Shown: piece by piece, positions 21,660 to 32,604 of the stretch
How the letters are laid out: each line of letters opens with the position of its first letter
Numbering within the stretch: position 1 is the first letter of the stretch
Assembly: GCA_018398585.1 (NCBI GenBank)
Contig: JAGTTD010000008.1
Location: 27,085,208 to 27,149,207 of the forward strand
Direction: 5' to 3'
DNA from: Simmondsia chinensis
Taxonomy: Eukaryota > Streptophyta > Magnoliopsida > Caryophyllales > Simmondsiaceae
Length of the DNA: 64,000 nt
Made by a program: the position numbers and the translations under genes
Notes under the pieces: generated by a model
Told to the model about the DNA's origin: nothing
The model's database searches: none
What the model saw: only the letters and a program-made list of their open reading frames with translations

Positions 21660-22019
21660 ATGGAAAGCCGTAACCGCCGCCGCCAAACCCTAGCGAACAC
21701 TGGAAACCGCCGCACCGGCAGAGACTACGACGGCGACGACGGCGGAGATCCGGAGGTGTGGAACGCGTTCGCGGAGAGCTTCAGCCAGGTGCAGACGGTG
21801 CTTGATCGGAACAGAATGTTGATCCAGCAAGCGAATGAGAATCATCAGTCGAGGATTCCGGATAATATGGTGAAGAATGTGTCGATTATTCAGGAATTGA
21901 ACGGAAATATCTCCAAGGTTCAATCGATTTACTCCGATCTTTCGACGAATTTCACCACTGTAGTGCAGCAAAGGCACGGAGCAAATGGCCGCCGGAGTCG
22001 TGAAAGTTCCAGCGATTGA
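21660..22019 (+). CDS. ELF4: EARLY FLOWERING 4-like clock protein
   Basis: A single-exon gene of 119 codons. The conserved ELF4 domain (DUF1313) spans about residues 30-97: PEVWNAFAESFSQVQTVLDR, then LIQQANENHQSR, NMVKNVSIIQELNGNIS and a short segment ending YSDLSTNF. These correspond closely to Arabidopsis ELF4 (111 residues). The N-terminus is arginine-rich (RNRRRQ), consistent with nuclear import; the Ser/Arg-rich tail is variable. ELF4 binds ELF3, which with LUX forms the evening complex that represses PRR9, PRR7 and PIF genes at dusk and so sets circadian period, hypocotyl growth and flowering time. The promoter carries evening elements and an FBS site. The start is the first ATG in the domain frame. 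It could be ELF4 itself or one of the closely similar EFL paralogues; the sequence alone does not decide. Confidence 0.95.
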   Translation: MESRNRRRQTLANTGNRRTGRDYDGDDGGDPEVWNAFAESFSQVQTVLDRNRMLIQQANENHQSRIPDNMVKNVSIIQELNGNISKVQSIYSDLSTNFTTVVQQRHGANGRRSRESSSD

Positions 22020-22162
22020 ATTGCCGCTGGCAATTGATTTTCCGGCAGTTTTCTCTCTCTCTCTCTCTTCTCGCCGGCGGTGGTTATGATTTTCTAATTG
22101 ATGATCCGTAAGTGAAATGTAATTGAATGTGGAAGGATATGACATTTGCACTAGATCTAACT
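22020..22162 (+). other. Probable ELF4 3' UTR
   Basis: CT-rich tract (about 22051-22068) followed by AT-rich DNA. No clear poly(A) signal can be chosen with confidence. The MITE insertion begins 153 bp after the stop codon, so it may lie in or just beyond the transcript end. Confidence 0.4.
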
Positions 22163-22171
22163 TTTAAATTA

Positions 22172-22704
22172 GGGTTATTTACATTATAGGGTTGTTGTAG
22201 TTTGTGTATTGTGTTGATTTAGTCATTTACTTTTAATGTTGTCGATTTGGTGCTTGTACAATTTAAAAAATTGTGTCAACTTAGTCCTACGATGAAGTTA
22301 AAGTTAAATTTGTAACATAATGTTGAACAATGGGATCAAGGATGGGTTTAAATTGGGTTAACGAGTGAGTTTGCATTAGGTTACTTATATTTGTCTACGT
22401 CATTAACTTCGTTTGGACTTTCAATGTAAACTATGCATGGACTAAATGGACACAATTAAGGATAGGAGAGCTAAATTTTAAACGATCGGGTCACGGATGG
22501 ATTTAAATTGGGTGAAGGAGTGAGTTTGTATTAGGTTGCTTATATCTGTCCTAATCATGTAGCCATTAACTTAGCTTAAATTTTTATTGTGCGAGTAAAT
22601 TGAAACAATATAAATTATACGAGGGCTCAATTGAAACAATTAAAAATACGACGGCTAAATTGGCACAATTGAAACAGTAAAAGGACCATTAACATAAATA
22701 ACCC
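22172..22704. mobile_element. MULE-type MITE, 533 bp
   Basis: The ends are imperfect inverted repeats: GGGTTATTTACATTATAGG on the left and, read inward, GGGTTATTTATGTTAATGG on the right. A perfect 9-bp target duplication TTTAAATTA lies at 22163-22171 and 22705-22713, the length produced by Mutator-like transposases. The interior has no coding capacity and contains two related blocks (about 22325-22440 and 22478-22600; both with GATGGRTTTAAATTGGGT). A related, worn element lies at 50.24-50.57 kb. Confidence 0.85.
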
Positions 22705-22999
22705 TTTAAATTATAACTAAGTTTTTAGTCCAATATAATCGAAGTTTCTTCACTTATGTTACATTATTCTACTATTGCAAGTGTCACGGCACTAAGTGTG
22801 TAATGGCATATTCTAGCAGAACGTACCTCTTTTTGCTTGTATCATGCATTTAGACTACAAGCGTAAATGTACCGTGTGAACAAAGTACTTGTTTTTTGAA
22901 CTTGAGCCTGTTAAATTTGAGCAAACTTAAGTTCAGTTTGAGCCTTAAAAGATATTCTCAATCATTTATTCGAGCCTGACTTGATAACATACTGGTATG

Positions 23000-23600
23000 T
23001 TGAATACTCGACTTGGCTTGTTAGTCTAATTGAGCTCATCACTTAAACGAACTTGTTTTTTGAGATGAGCTAAGCAAATTTTTTTTTTTAGGTAACGAGT
23101 GATTGGGTTGCCCCAACTAACCCCGGCCCATGAGAACAGCCCACAAGCCCCCATGAGTAGGTAAGTCATGAGTATATCCTCAGTGAGAATCAAGCTCCTA
23201 ACCCCCGGGCGGCAACCGCATGGGTAGGAAACTCCACCAACTAAGACACCCCCATGATGGGTGCTATGCAAATTACTAAAGAGCCATTATTTTGCATCAA
23301 TTGGCTGTTACTGAACTAGTTATTCAAGCTACTAATAAATCGCTTTCAATCCAGTATTATCAAATGTCTATCTATCAATGAACTTTAACATATTGTTTCC
23401 TAACTTTAACAAGTTGAGCGTGCGTTGTCTATCTTTGCACATTAAGTTTATTAACTCAACTGGCTCCTTATTATCAAGCCTCAGAATCAAATTTGTGAGT
23501 GAGGCTTAATCGACTTCATTACAAGTAATTTATCAAACTTGTTCATTGTCAAGCATTGGAATCTTACCTTGATTCGTCTTGTTAGTCTAATTAAGGTGAA
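23000..23600. repeat. Unit 1 of a direct duplication (CTTGACTTG / GAGCTNATC rich)
   Basis: This segment, apart from the SINE inside it, matches 25040-25390 in direct orientation. Shared order: GACTTG..TT..T..TAATTGAG, CTTGTTTTTTGAG/AG, GAGCTA-GCTA, TATTCAAGCTA.TAAT, ATGAAC/GCTTTA, TTATCAAGCCT..GAATC/T. It is a low-copy repeat of unknown class. Confidence 0.55.
23080..23262 (-). mobile_element. tRNA-derived SINE
   Basis: On the minus strand the 183-bp element reads from a tRNA-like head (box A-like TCTTAGTTGGTGGAG, box B-like GGAGCTTGATTCTC) to a short poly(A) end (the T-run at 23079-23089 on the plus strand). Flanks GCTAAGCAAAT (23069-23079) and GCTATGCAAAT (23263-23273) form an 11-bp target duplication with one mismatch. 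SINEs have an internal RNA polymerase III promoter and rely on LINE machinery. Confidence 0.75.
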
Positions 23601-23605
23601 GTATT

Positions 23606-24975
23606 ACAACAATAATAACAACAATATATCCAGTGCCTCAAGGGTTCCCGCATTAGGAGGGGATGTACGCATACCCTAAAGGGAGACTGTGTCCGAGGCC
23701 CCTAACATGAGAAATATAAAAGCATCTAAGCATAAGAGGTACAAAAATAACGGCACAAAGCAAGCAAATAAAAAGCATAGAGCGGCAAGCGGCAATAAAG
23801 CGATAGAGTGACAAAACAAAAAGCAACCACCATAGAGCAAAAATGCATATAATCACACAGGCATACATATAAGCCTAGGGACCCTAGTATTAGCTTAGTT
23901 GTATTCCTCTATCCTAAACTGCTACATCGGCTACACCTATGCTAATCCTCCACTCAGCTCTATCTAGAGCCATCTCCACATTTAGGCTGAAGTGGGTGAG
24001 GTCATGTCAAATCATCTTCATCCAACTATTCTTTGGGCAACCTCTTCGTTTCCTCCTGTTTGTAATATGCAGTTGTTCGCATCTCCTAATAGGGGCAGTG
24101 GTGGGTCACCTCCTAACATGCCCGAACCATCACAAATGTTGCTTCCTTAACTTATACTCAGTAGGGTCATGCCCAATTTACTTCTTATGATGTCATTTCT
24201 AATCTTTTCTTTCCTTCTGTGTCCACACATCTACCGCGACATCCTCATCTCTACCACCTTCAACTTTTGCGTATGATGCCTTGTAACTGGCCAACACTCC
24301 GCCCCGCAAGCCATAGCTAGTCTCATTACCATCTTATAGTATTTTTCCTTTACCTTTAACGAGAACTTTCTATCACATAGTACCGCATATGCCATCCTTC
24401 ATTTATGCCAACTTATTTTAATTAAATTGTTTACATCTATGTCAACTTCATCATCTTGCTACTAGAACCGAAGTATTTAAAGCACTCTTTTCTCGGTATG
24501 CACTCTGATCCAATCTTGATGTCTTCTATGCTTGGCCTAGATGAGGTACAAAACTTGAGTTCCATATACTTGATCTTGAATCTATTGAGTCTTAAGCCTT
24601 TCGATTCCAAAGTCATTCTCCAAAGTTCCAGCCTCTCATTAACCTCTTCTCTGGATTCCCCCACCAGAACTATATCATTCGCGAAAAGCATGCACCAAGG
24701 CACGCCCTCTTGGATGTGCCTAGTGAGCTCATTCATAATCAGAATGAACAAAAAGGGACTCAAGGCTGATCCTTGGTGTACCCCAACTCTAATAGGAAAA
24801 GCATTTGTCTCCTTTTTTGCTGTACGCCTATTGGTTAGTGTGTCCTCGTATTTGTCTTTAATGGGGCGGATGTAGGACAAGAGAATGCCTTTTCTCTCCA
24901 AAACCCTTTGTCCTATGACCTCACTTGACACTCTATCATATACTTTTTCTAGATCAATAAAAATCATGTGAAGGA
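23606..24975 (-). mobile_element. 5'-truncated RTE-clade LINE
   Basis: On the minus strand the fragment ends at an ACAACAATAATAAC (reversed TTG-like) tail at 23606, preceded by the RTE tail motif near 23620-23700. The RT remnant (24967-24437) reads DLEKVYDRVSSEVIGQRVLE, QGSALSPFLFILIMNELTRH and then MLFANDIVLVGESREEVN. The catalytic FADD box has become FAND (codon near 24680), so it is inactive even where the frame is open. The downstream part is frame-shifted. It was inserted at the start of unit 2 of the local direct duplication. Confidence 0.9.
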
Positions 24976-24979
24976 CCTT

Positions 24980-26378
24980 TTGAGGTTAGTTGAGCTCATC
25001 AATGAAAACCGTGTGATGCATTGGCATGCAAAATACCTAGCTTGACTTGCCTTCTTGATTTAATTGAGGTTAGTTGAGCTAACCATTGAGAAGATCTTGT
25101 TTTTTAGCTAAGTCTTTCGAGCTACTTATGAACCATTGTTTGGCAATAAATAACCGTCATTATCGTGTTATTCAAGCTAATAATGAAATGCCATCAAATG
25201 CAAACTATGAATGAGCTTTAGCAAATTGTTCCCTTACTTTATAAGTTGGCATTCCTTGTTTGAATTCGGTTCATCAACCTTATCATGCTTGCTCAAATTG
25301 GCTTGTTACTTATCAAGCCTTGGAATTCAACATGAATGCACCTTAATCAACTTCAACTTCAGTAGGTTATCACACAATTGATTCATTTCTAACTCAGAAG
25401 TTATAATAGGTTTATTTAACACTTCCTTTTAACTTTTGAAATAAAAATAGTTTTACTCAACATCTTTCAACCTTTACCAATTTGGGTACCAGAAATGCTA
25501 AATATACCCAATTTACATATTCATTTGTATATCAAATAATATGGTAGGAAATTATTACATAATCAAATGTAATGTTTAAATAGCCTTTTTACGGTCTAAG
25601 TTTTCTCATAAAAAGGGAGTAGTTATTGTTAAGGCAAAAAATATTTTTACTAGAGCAATAATGTGACTTACAAACAATGAGAGCTATAAATTTACCTTTA
25701 AAACTGTGATATTGCTCTGACAATAATAAGTTTGCCTAACATTAAAATTACCACAAAAATATTGAGTAAACATGAGTCATGGCATAATGGAATGCCCTTT
25801 TTAGACTTTTAGTTGCTTCTTAAGAGAAAAGAAATTGCATTGAATTTAGGAATTTAATGGTGCAAGAGAAAATCTTTGGATGATAAATATAGGCAATTGT
25901 TATTGCTATAGTAATAATAGTTTCTGTCACAGCAGTGATATGACTTGTAGTGAATAATAACTACAAGATATAACAAGGTTGCTTCAGCGTTAATAATTTC
26001 TCCTGACAACAATGTTATTGTAAAAATAGGGGAATTTATCACTCAGGTATCCTCATATTTAGGTATTTATTACTTAAGTACCTTGGCATTTCCATAAGTA
26101 CAATGAAATGTGTTGAGATTTCAAAATTTTATCACTTGGCACCTTATCCAAGAACTTGGTGAATATTTTCAAAATCCGATTAATTTTCACTATAAAATAT
26201 TAATATGGTACACGGTTATAACAATATATATGAGTTAAATCGATGTTTTCAAAATAATATAATGGACTACAAAAATATTCACTAAATTATGATAAAAATA
26301 TTGATATATTGACAAAATAATGTGTCTTGATAGCATTTTATGACAAAAAATTATAACATTATAATAGAGGATACTCAT
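24980..26378. other. Spacer with unit 2 of the direct duplication, no gene
   Basis: 25040-25390 repeats 23000-23600. The remainder is AT-rich. A passage at about 26040-26160 (CAGGTATCCTCATATTTAGGT, then TATTACTTAAGTACCTTGGCA) is echoed near 27880, 28740 and 29330, so a dispersed AT-rich repeat is present. No coding frame is credible. Confidence 0.45.
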
Positions 26379-27750
26379 TGATGTGTCCCAAATTTATATA
26401 CTTTATACCCCACTTCCATGACATATTCTCCTATTACACGTGTATTCTATTGCAATTTATATATATTTAGGCTTGGAGTGCACTAGAGCAAAGGGAACTT
26501 GAAAAGTAGTGAAGAATGAGCTATAACAGACAAATTTGAATACTACTTTGAGAAAACCCACCATGAGTGGAAAAAGTACCCATCGTGTCAAGATTCAGCT
26601 TTCAAATCTTATGTTTTTTGGTCCCTTGACAGCAGGTGGCGAATTGGGCCCTGAATTGGATCCCTATGGCACATCGCGCACCTTTATAAATAGAGGAGGA
26701 TGACTTACTTTTCCCACTTTTTGCTCTCCATTCACTTCTACTCTCTCCTCAAGCCACCAAGAGAGACCCGATTCTCACAAAAGCTAAAGCGCAAGTGGTC
26801 GGAGTACGGGAAAATCGAAGCAAGAGTCAAGTCAGATCAAGGGAGTTTATCAATCCATGATTTTTCTTTCTCTGTTCCCTTTTGAATTAGAGATTTGTAA
26901 AACTTCCATAGAGGAGTAAACTCGTAGTTTAGGAATGAAGGGGGTAGACGTTTGAATCCTAAATTTATGTTTTATTTTCGATAATAACTTTTGTTATACT
27001 AATTCCGCATCCCTGTGGGGAGCTTTATATTTTGAGATTGGTTTTCTTGTTATGTGCTTGTAGCCATGCTTTGATTTCCAATTTCATTCGCGTGTTATCT
27101 TGTACTTGTAGCCTAAACTGTAGTACAATAGGTTCTTTAAGAGTAGTCAGGGTTAAGGTTAAACCGAATCTTGAACACAATCTTTTATTCAAGTTAATAC
27201 TTAATCAACAATGACAAAGAAATTTGTTAGTACTGTTGAGATAATACATGCTACACGTCGAGTGAAAAAATGGATTATGTGCTTAGACTACTTTATTATC
27301 CTAAGCCCTAACTTAAGTATTAATTTAGGTTTAACATAAAATTAGGTGTGATAAAGAAATTTAGTAGTGCTATAGTGATAATCCATGCTACACCTAGAGT
27401 GATAAGATGGGTTATGCCCTTAGACTAATTCATTATCTTAAGCCCTAGTTTAATGTTAATCTAGGTTTAGAGTTTGCGGCTTAACCTTTAAAGTCATTGT
27501 TGTGATAAAATATAATGAAGAGATCCGAGTTAGGCAGACCTAAATTCATACTCCAAACTACCTTTGATCGATTGACAAACCTATTTACTGTTTACTTCCT
27601 TTAGTTTAGTTAGTCACTCATATTTTTTACAAAAACCCGGATTTTAACTGCTCAATAATAATTGAATTTAACTTTATACTGATTCCTTGAGGATATGACA
27701 CCAATATACCCTGACCTAGCACAACAAACTTGTATGCTTACGAGTACATG
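26379..27750 (+). repeat. LTR-like repeat, copy 1
   Basis: Begins TGATGTGTCCC and shares long stretches, in order, with 35225-36632. Shared landmarks: GGCTTGGAGTGCA, CTACTTTGAGAAA.CC, AAGTACCCATC.., a TATA box (TATAAATAG near 26687), GCGCA.GTGGTCGGAGTAC, CATAGAGGAGTAAACT, and CCCTGTGGGGA near 27010. A promoter-like first half followed by a unique region and a CCTTGAGGATATGAC-type end (27690) is what a long LTR would show. No partner LTR with a matching target duplication is in the window, so it may be a solo LTR. A 150-bp block is duplicated at 27210-27330 and 27340-27470. Confidence 0.6.
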
Positions 27751-28387
27751 ATTTTTACACACTCTTAAAACAAGTCATTCATATATTGCTATAATAATAA
27801 TCCACCTCAGGAATTTCTAATAAAATTCTATTGAATTTTGGCAAAGGATATCTAATTGATGAAATTTGAAAATTTAGGTACCTAAACAAAAACTGATTAA
27901 ACTTCAGGATATTTCATTATATATATTAGAAATTCAAGATAATTAAATGATAAATTATCAAAACTCAAGTACTTAAATTATAATTTTCCTAAAAATAATA
28001 ATAAAAGTTAATTTTCGGGAAGCAATTTGATTCCCTACGCTTGTGAAGAAAAACACATTCATGACACCATTATGGTCTCTAAGAACCTCCTATGGTGGGG
28101 CTATTACAGGGCCGAACATAACCTCAAGTAACTCAATCATCCACTTGGGGCCCCAAAATATATGGGCCTCAAATTTGAGGCGATTATATTTTTTTAAGTT
28201 TTAGTTATTAATATTAATAAGTTTCAATATTAAAATTTTCAGAATTTTATATGAAAGGCACCATTTGAGATGTCCTCCTGGCGTCTTGAAAATATCAGGA
28301 CCAGCCGTAGGCTAATGTCCAAGGCTGTTGGCTATTGGAGCAAGGCCTGCAATACGACTGTTAGGAATTACATATTGTTAACTTCCT
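27751..28387. other. AT-rich spacer, no gene
   Basis: No coding frame. A short GGGGCCCCAAAATATATGGGCC stretch around 28145-28170 and a repeat shared with 26.1 and 28.8 kb are the only structures seen. Confidence 0.4.
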
Positions 28388-28617
28388 TTTTGGCAATTGG
28401 GTAAAGAGATAAAGAGAAATAAGAGTAATGGTAGTAAGTTGTTACCATTGCTTGCCAATTCTTTTGAGGGATAAAGACTTACATTCCACTACTATTTTTT
28501 ATCCCTCAATTTGGAGGTAAAAGGGGATAAGGTATTTTTATAAACTTTTGAACTATCTTATCCTTATTTTTATTATGAGTCTTTTTACTCTTACTCCTTT
28601 ACCCAAATATCAAAAAA
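28388..28617. mobile_element. Small TIR element (MITE-like), about 230 bp
   Basis: Imperfect inverted ends: TTTTTGGCAATTGGGTAAAG (from 28387) and, read inward from the right, TTTTTTGATATTTGGGTAAA. Each is followed by a GATAA/GAGTAAGAG-type purine run. No coding capacity. I could not find a convincing target duplication, so the superfamily is open. Confidence 0.5.
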
Positions 28618-29097
28618 TAAGGGTAACCCATTGCCCCTCTTTCCGCCTTCTCCATCTTTAATAAATATATCCAAACAAGAGTATGATCATCTCTTATCTT
28701 TACCCTCCCCCAGTAATTTATCACCTAATTATAGGTTTGAACATGAATTACTAAGTACCATGACTTGTTGATATATATAATATGACACCTTGATGTTTGA
28801 AATTTTATCACCTAGGTATCTTATTCCATAATCCAATAATATTTTGTCAAAATTGCACCATTTTTCATTAGAAATGGTTAATAATTCATGTTTACAGTAA
28901 TATAGACGAGTTATTTTAGTGGTTCAACTAAAATCAGCAACACCAACAACAACAACTAAAATCAGCAAATTAACATAAAACAATTACAATGTTGTAATGG
29001 AAGATACCTTATTTTTTGGATAATTAGCGAAAAAGTTGTGATATAATAGGCACCTCGTATAAACGAGACCTGATTCAACCTACAGTGTAATGGAAGA

Positions 29098-29160
29098 GTA
29101 TATATATATATATATAATAACAATAATAATAATAATAACAACAACAACGACGACGACGAC

Positions 29161-29198
<38 letters not shown>

Positions 29199-29212
29199 TG
29201 ATGATGATGATG
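29098..29212. repeat. Compound microsatellite
   Basis: (TA)n at 29100-29117, then AATAAT/ACAACAACGACG(ACG)n, then a long (AAT)n run and (GATGAT)n ending near 29212. The single-residue peptides predicted across it are artefacts of the repeat. Confidence 0.9.
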
Positions 29213-29214
29213 TG

Positions 29215-29745
29215 TTATGTCAATATCTTTTGCCACAAAAATCATCAAATTAGAACAGCGAATACTATTGATTATTGGAATGCCGTTCAAGATCAAATAT
29301 GTTCCTATGAAAATCCACCGAATTTAGGCGTATGGTATTTGATTGATAAAATTTTTAAACACCTCAATAGCTAAGTGATAATTCTTTTGAAACTTGAAAT
29401 ATCTCATTGTACATATTAAAACGCATGATTATCATTTCTCAAACCATAGATGACTTACGTGATAACTTCTGTTAATGATATATGGTATTGTGATGCAGAG
29501 GCCACCTTAATTTTTTTAGCACTCAAAGGTAGATAGAGTCTAACACTTCCACCCACTTTGGGGCCAATGAACATGATCGAGTTCCTCATTTTTGTTTCCC
29601 ACAAGGGTCAAATGATAAAAAATTAAGTCACGAACCTAGCTTTTCTAACAACGGCCCTGTGAAGGGGCTGAACATGCTGTTATTGGATTAGCTCTCTCGG
29701 ATTGATCGGAATGGTTAAGAAAATGTTAGATCATCAAAAAGCTAT
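29215..29745. other. Spacer, no gene
   Basis: AT-rich. Includes AATCCACCGAATTTAGGCGTAT and a worn dispersed repeat. No credible coding sequence. Confidence 0.4.
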
Positions 29746-29750
29746 AGACC

Positions 29751-30562
29751 TGTTGAGTACACAATAAGTAAAACAGTAACCAATTAAACACAACAACGAA
29801 AACAACTAAATGATTAAGTGAGGAAAGATCTTACAAATGAGTAACCAGGTCGTGGTATGAGCCACAGTCCTAAAAGACGATTTTGCCGCTGCTAGGGTGC
29901 ATACAGTTCAACCGGCAGCCATCCTCCAGGATTAACATGATCCGACCTTTAACGTGCACTCGTTAGAAGCCGGGTGGGATGCTAAGTGAACTTTTCCAGA
30001 CTTAGAAAGAGTTTTAGAGAAGAAGGCAGGAGGGAGCTTAGAGAAAGAGGAGGAGAAGTTGTTCTGAATTTTGGATAATTGAAAATGGCTGACAAGAGGC
30101 GGTATTTGTAGTTATAATGGTGGATGTTATAAGTAGTTATGACCTCCCAACTGTCAGCCCTGAAAGGTTGCGACCCTTGGGAAAAACCAGTAATTAAGGA
30201 GGTCCAGTTGTCAGCTTTGAAGGGGTGCTTCTCTAAGCAGTAATGGAGGTTCTTCATGGGAGAGACGGGTGCATTTTTACAAGGCGCATTGATGGCCGAC
30301 AAATTAAAATATTTCTGATAAAATAAAAATACTCGTAGTAAAAAGGACACCCTCGCCCTAGCGTAGCGTGGCGCGGCGGGCAGGCGGCGCACGCACGCGT
30401 GTGGTTTCCACCATTCTTTCACCCATTACTTAGTTCAAGTATTCCTTGTTACAAGGTCATATATAAACTACCCCTCCCTTCACTAAATTATCCATGTGGG
30501 ATGTGGGTTTTAGCTTAGGACTTCAATATTCAATTTGGCTAATCAATTTTACATTTCCAACA
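29751..30562 (-). repeat. 3' LTR of the copia element (left)
   Basis: 812 bp from TGTTGAGTAC to TTTCCAACA, flanked on the left by AGACC. Bases from 29921 on match 36633-37265. Confidence 0.92.
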
Positions 30563-31285
30563 GTCCTCTACAAATGTCACAAAGATAAAGAAAGGAGATT
30601 AGTCTGGGCCAAAGGAGAAGCTTAGTTTTCAATGTCAATGTCTCGCGACTTGAATCGACACCTAATACATTACAAGTTTAAGATCAACAGCTTGTCAGGT
30701 AACTTTCGTTTTGAACTTGACAAGAGGTTGTATAGTCTTTCACCTGAGCACATACCAAGCTCAAAATATCTTAGCAAATCCCGCAATTTAATGCCTTTAT
30801 CGGCCATGCGTCCGTCCTGGATTCTCATAGGTGCTCTAGAAGGCAAGTCTCCAACCTTCATAGGGAACGACCACACCCCCACACCTACATAGGTGGATCC
30901 CATCAAGTGTGTGTTACTTCGCACCACCAATAATGGCTATGGGTCCATGAAGAGCCAAGGCTCATCCTTATCACCTTAGTAACAATTACTGGGTTCCATC
31001 AAGTGTGACTCAGCTCACACCACCAAACTGTGGCTATGGATTGCCCAACACTGTCAACATCATAGGGAGGGACAATAATTTATTACAGTGTTCATTCGAA
31101 CTGAACTATAACTTACTCATTGAACCTGTATAAACTAGGTCGAGATACATCACAGTCAATTCACATTACAGACTTTAATCCCATCCCCCTCGATGTTTCT
31201 AATACAATTTTCTGACAAAGGCCTTTCGTTAACGGATCCACGAGGTTCTTTTCCGACCTCACATAGTCTAGTGGTATCACCCCAC
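30563..31285 (-). other. Copia 3' noncoding region
   Basis: Sequence between the RNase H stop and the 3' LTR. The tract before the LTR (GTAGAGGAC on the minus strand) is a poor polypurine tract. A short direct repeat is visible: CATCAAGTGTG.. with CACCACCAA...TGGCTATGG.. near 30900-30950 and 30995-31035. Confidence 0.6.
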
Positions 31286-31289
31286 TTTC

Positions 31290-32604
31290 TTAAAGATCTT
31301 TTACAATTTTATGTATGGGACGAATGTGTCTCCTCTTGCCATTATACATCTTGTTTTTTGCAGCAGCAATGGCTGCTTGAATGTCACAATGCAATGCAGC
31401 TGATGGAGCTGGATGCCCCCACAATGGCACATCTGCAAGTAAGGTTCTCAGCCATTCTGCTTCATGTCCTGCCAACTCAAGAGCAATAAATTTTGATTCC
31501 ATGGTAGATTTGGCAGTACAAGGTTGCTTAGTCGACTTCCAGGATATAACACCTCCCCCTAGTGCAAAAGCATAGCCACTAGTGGAATTAATTTCATTGT
31601 TATCAATTGCCCAATTAGCATCACTATATCCTTTTAGTATAGTAGGAAATTTTGTGTAGTGAAGTGCCCAGTCCATGGTTCCTTTTAAATATTTAAGCAA
31701 TCTTTTCAAAGCATTCCAATGTTCTTCATTTGGATTATGAGTGTATCTACTAAGTCTGCTTGCCGCATACTCTATTTCAGGCCTGGTGTAGTTCATTAAG
31801 AACATGACACTTCCAATTATCTTAGCATATTCAGATTGGCACATTGCAATACCTTTATGTTTAGTCAAGTGTATAATAGGATCATAAGGTGTTCTTACTG
31901 GATCGGCATCAAACATGTCAAACCTTCTAAGAATTTTTTCAACATAATGAGACTGGTTAAGGCTAATGCCTTTAGGATTCCTTGTAATTTTAATTCCTAA
32001 TATTACGTCCGCCTCACCTAGGTCCTTCATATCAAATTTCGAGCTCAGAAAGTTCTTAGTCTCAGTGACAATGCTTAGAGTTGTGCCAAAAATCAACATA
32101 TCATCTACGTATAAGCAAATAATAACACACCCATTACAATCATACTTAGAGCATACACAAGGGCCTCCATCATTGACACGAAAGTTGTTAGTAACCAAGG
32201 TGCTATTAAATTTTTTCACGCCACTGCTTCGGTGATTGTTTTAGGCCATATAGAGATTTGATTAATTTACATACTTTCTTTTCTTGGCCTGGAACAACAA
32301 ATCCCTCTGGTTGTTCCATATAAATTTCTTCATCTAAGTCACCATTCAGAAAAACGGTTTTAACATCCATTTGATGGACAAATAAATTATGAATAGAAGC
32401 TAGAGCAATAAAGGCCCTGATAGTGGCTATTTTAGAGATGGGTGAATATGTATCAAAATAATCAACTCCCTTTCTTTGTGTAAATCCCTTAGCCACTCGT
32501 CTAGCATTAAATTTATCGATTGACCCATTAGCCCTTAGTTTCTTTTTAAATATCCACTTATAGCCAATTAGTTTGCATCTTCTAGGATGTCTACCAGTTC
32601 CCAA
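31290..32604 (-). pseudogene. Copia reverse transcriptase and RNase H
   Basis: The RT N-terminal half (32604-32206) reads [63 protein letters not shown]. The second half (32219-31290) is in another frame and carries the catalytic box LYVDDMLIF and the SMVGSL-equivalent region ([20 protein letters not shown]). RNase H follows: [41 protein letters not shown] one-base change in an A6 tract near 32212 explains the shift. RNase H runs to [15 protein letters not shown], near the usual end. The catalytic Asp residues seen are intact. Confidence 0.93.

Noticed and set aside
24456..24875. 139-codon plus-strand ORF
   Set aside because: Antisense shadow of the RTE reverse transcriptase fragment on the minus strand.
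29075..29374. Open frames encoding runs of Tyr, Ile or Met
   Set aside because: They are translations of the AAT/ATG microsatellite.
32200..32225. Programmed frameshift in copia RT at an A6T slippery-like site
   Set aside because: Copia elements of this kind use a single frame and the rest of the element has stops and a duplication; an indel in the homopolymer is simpler.
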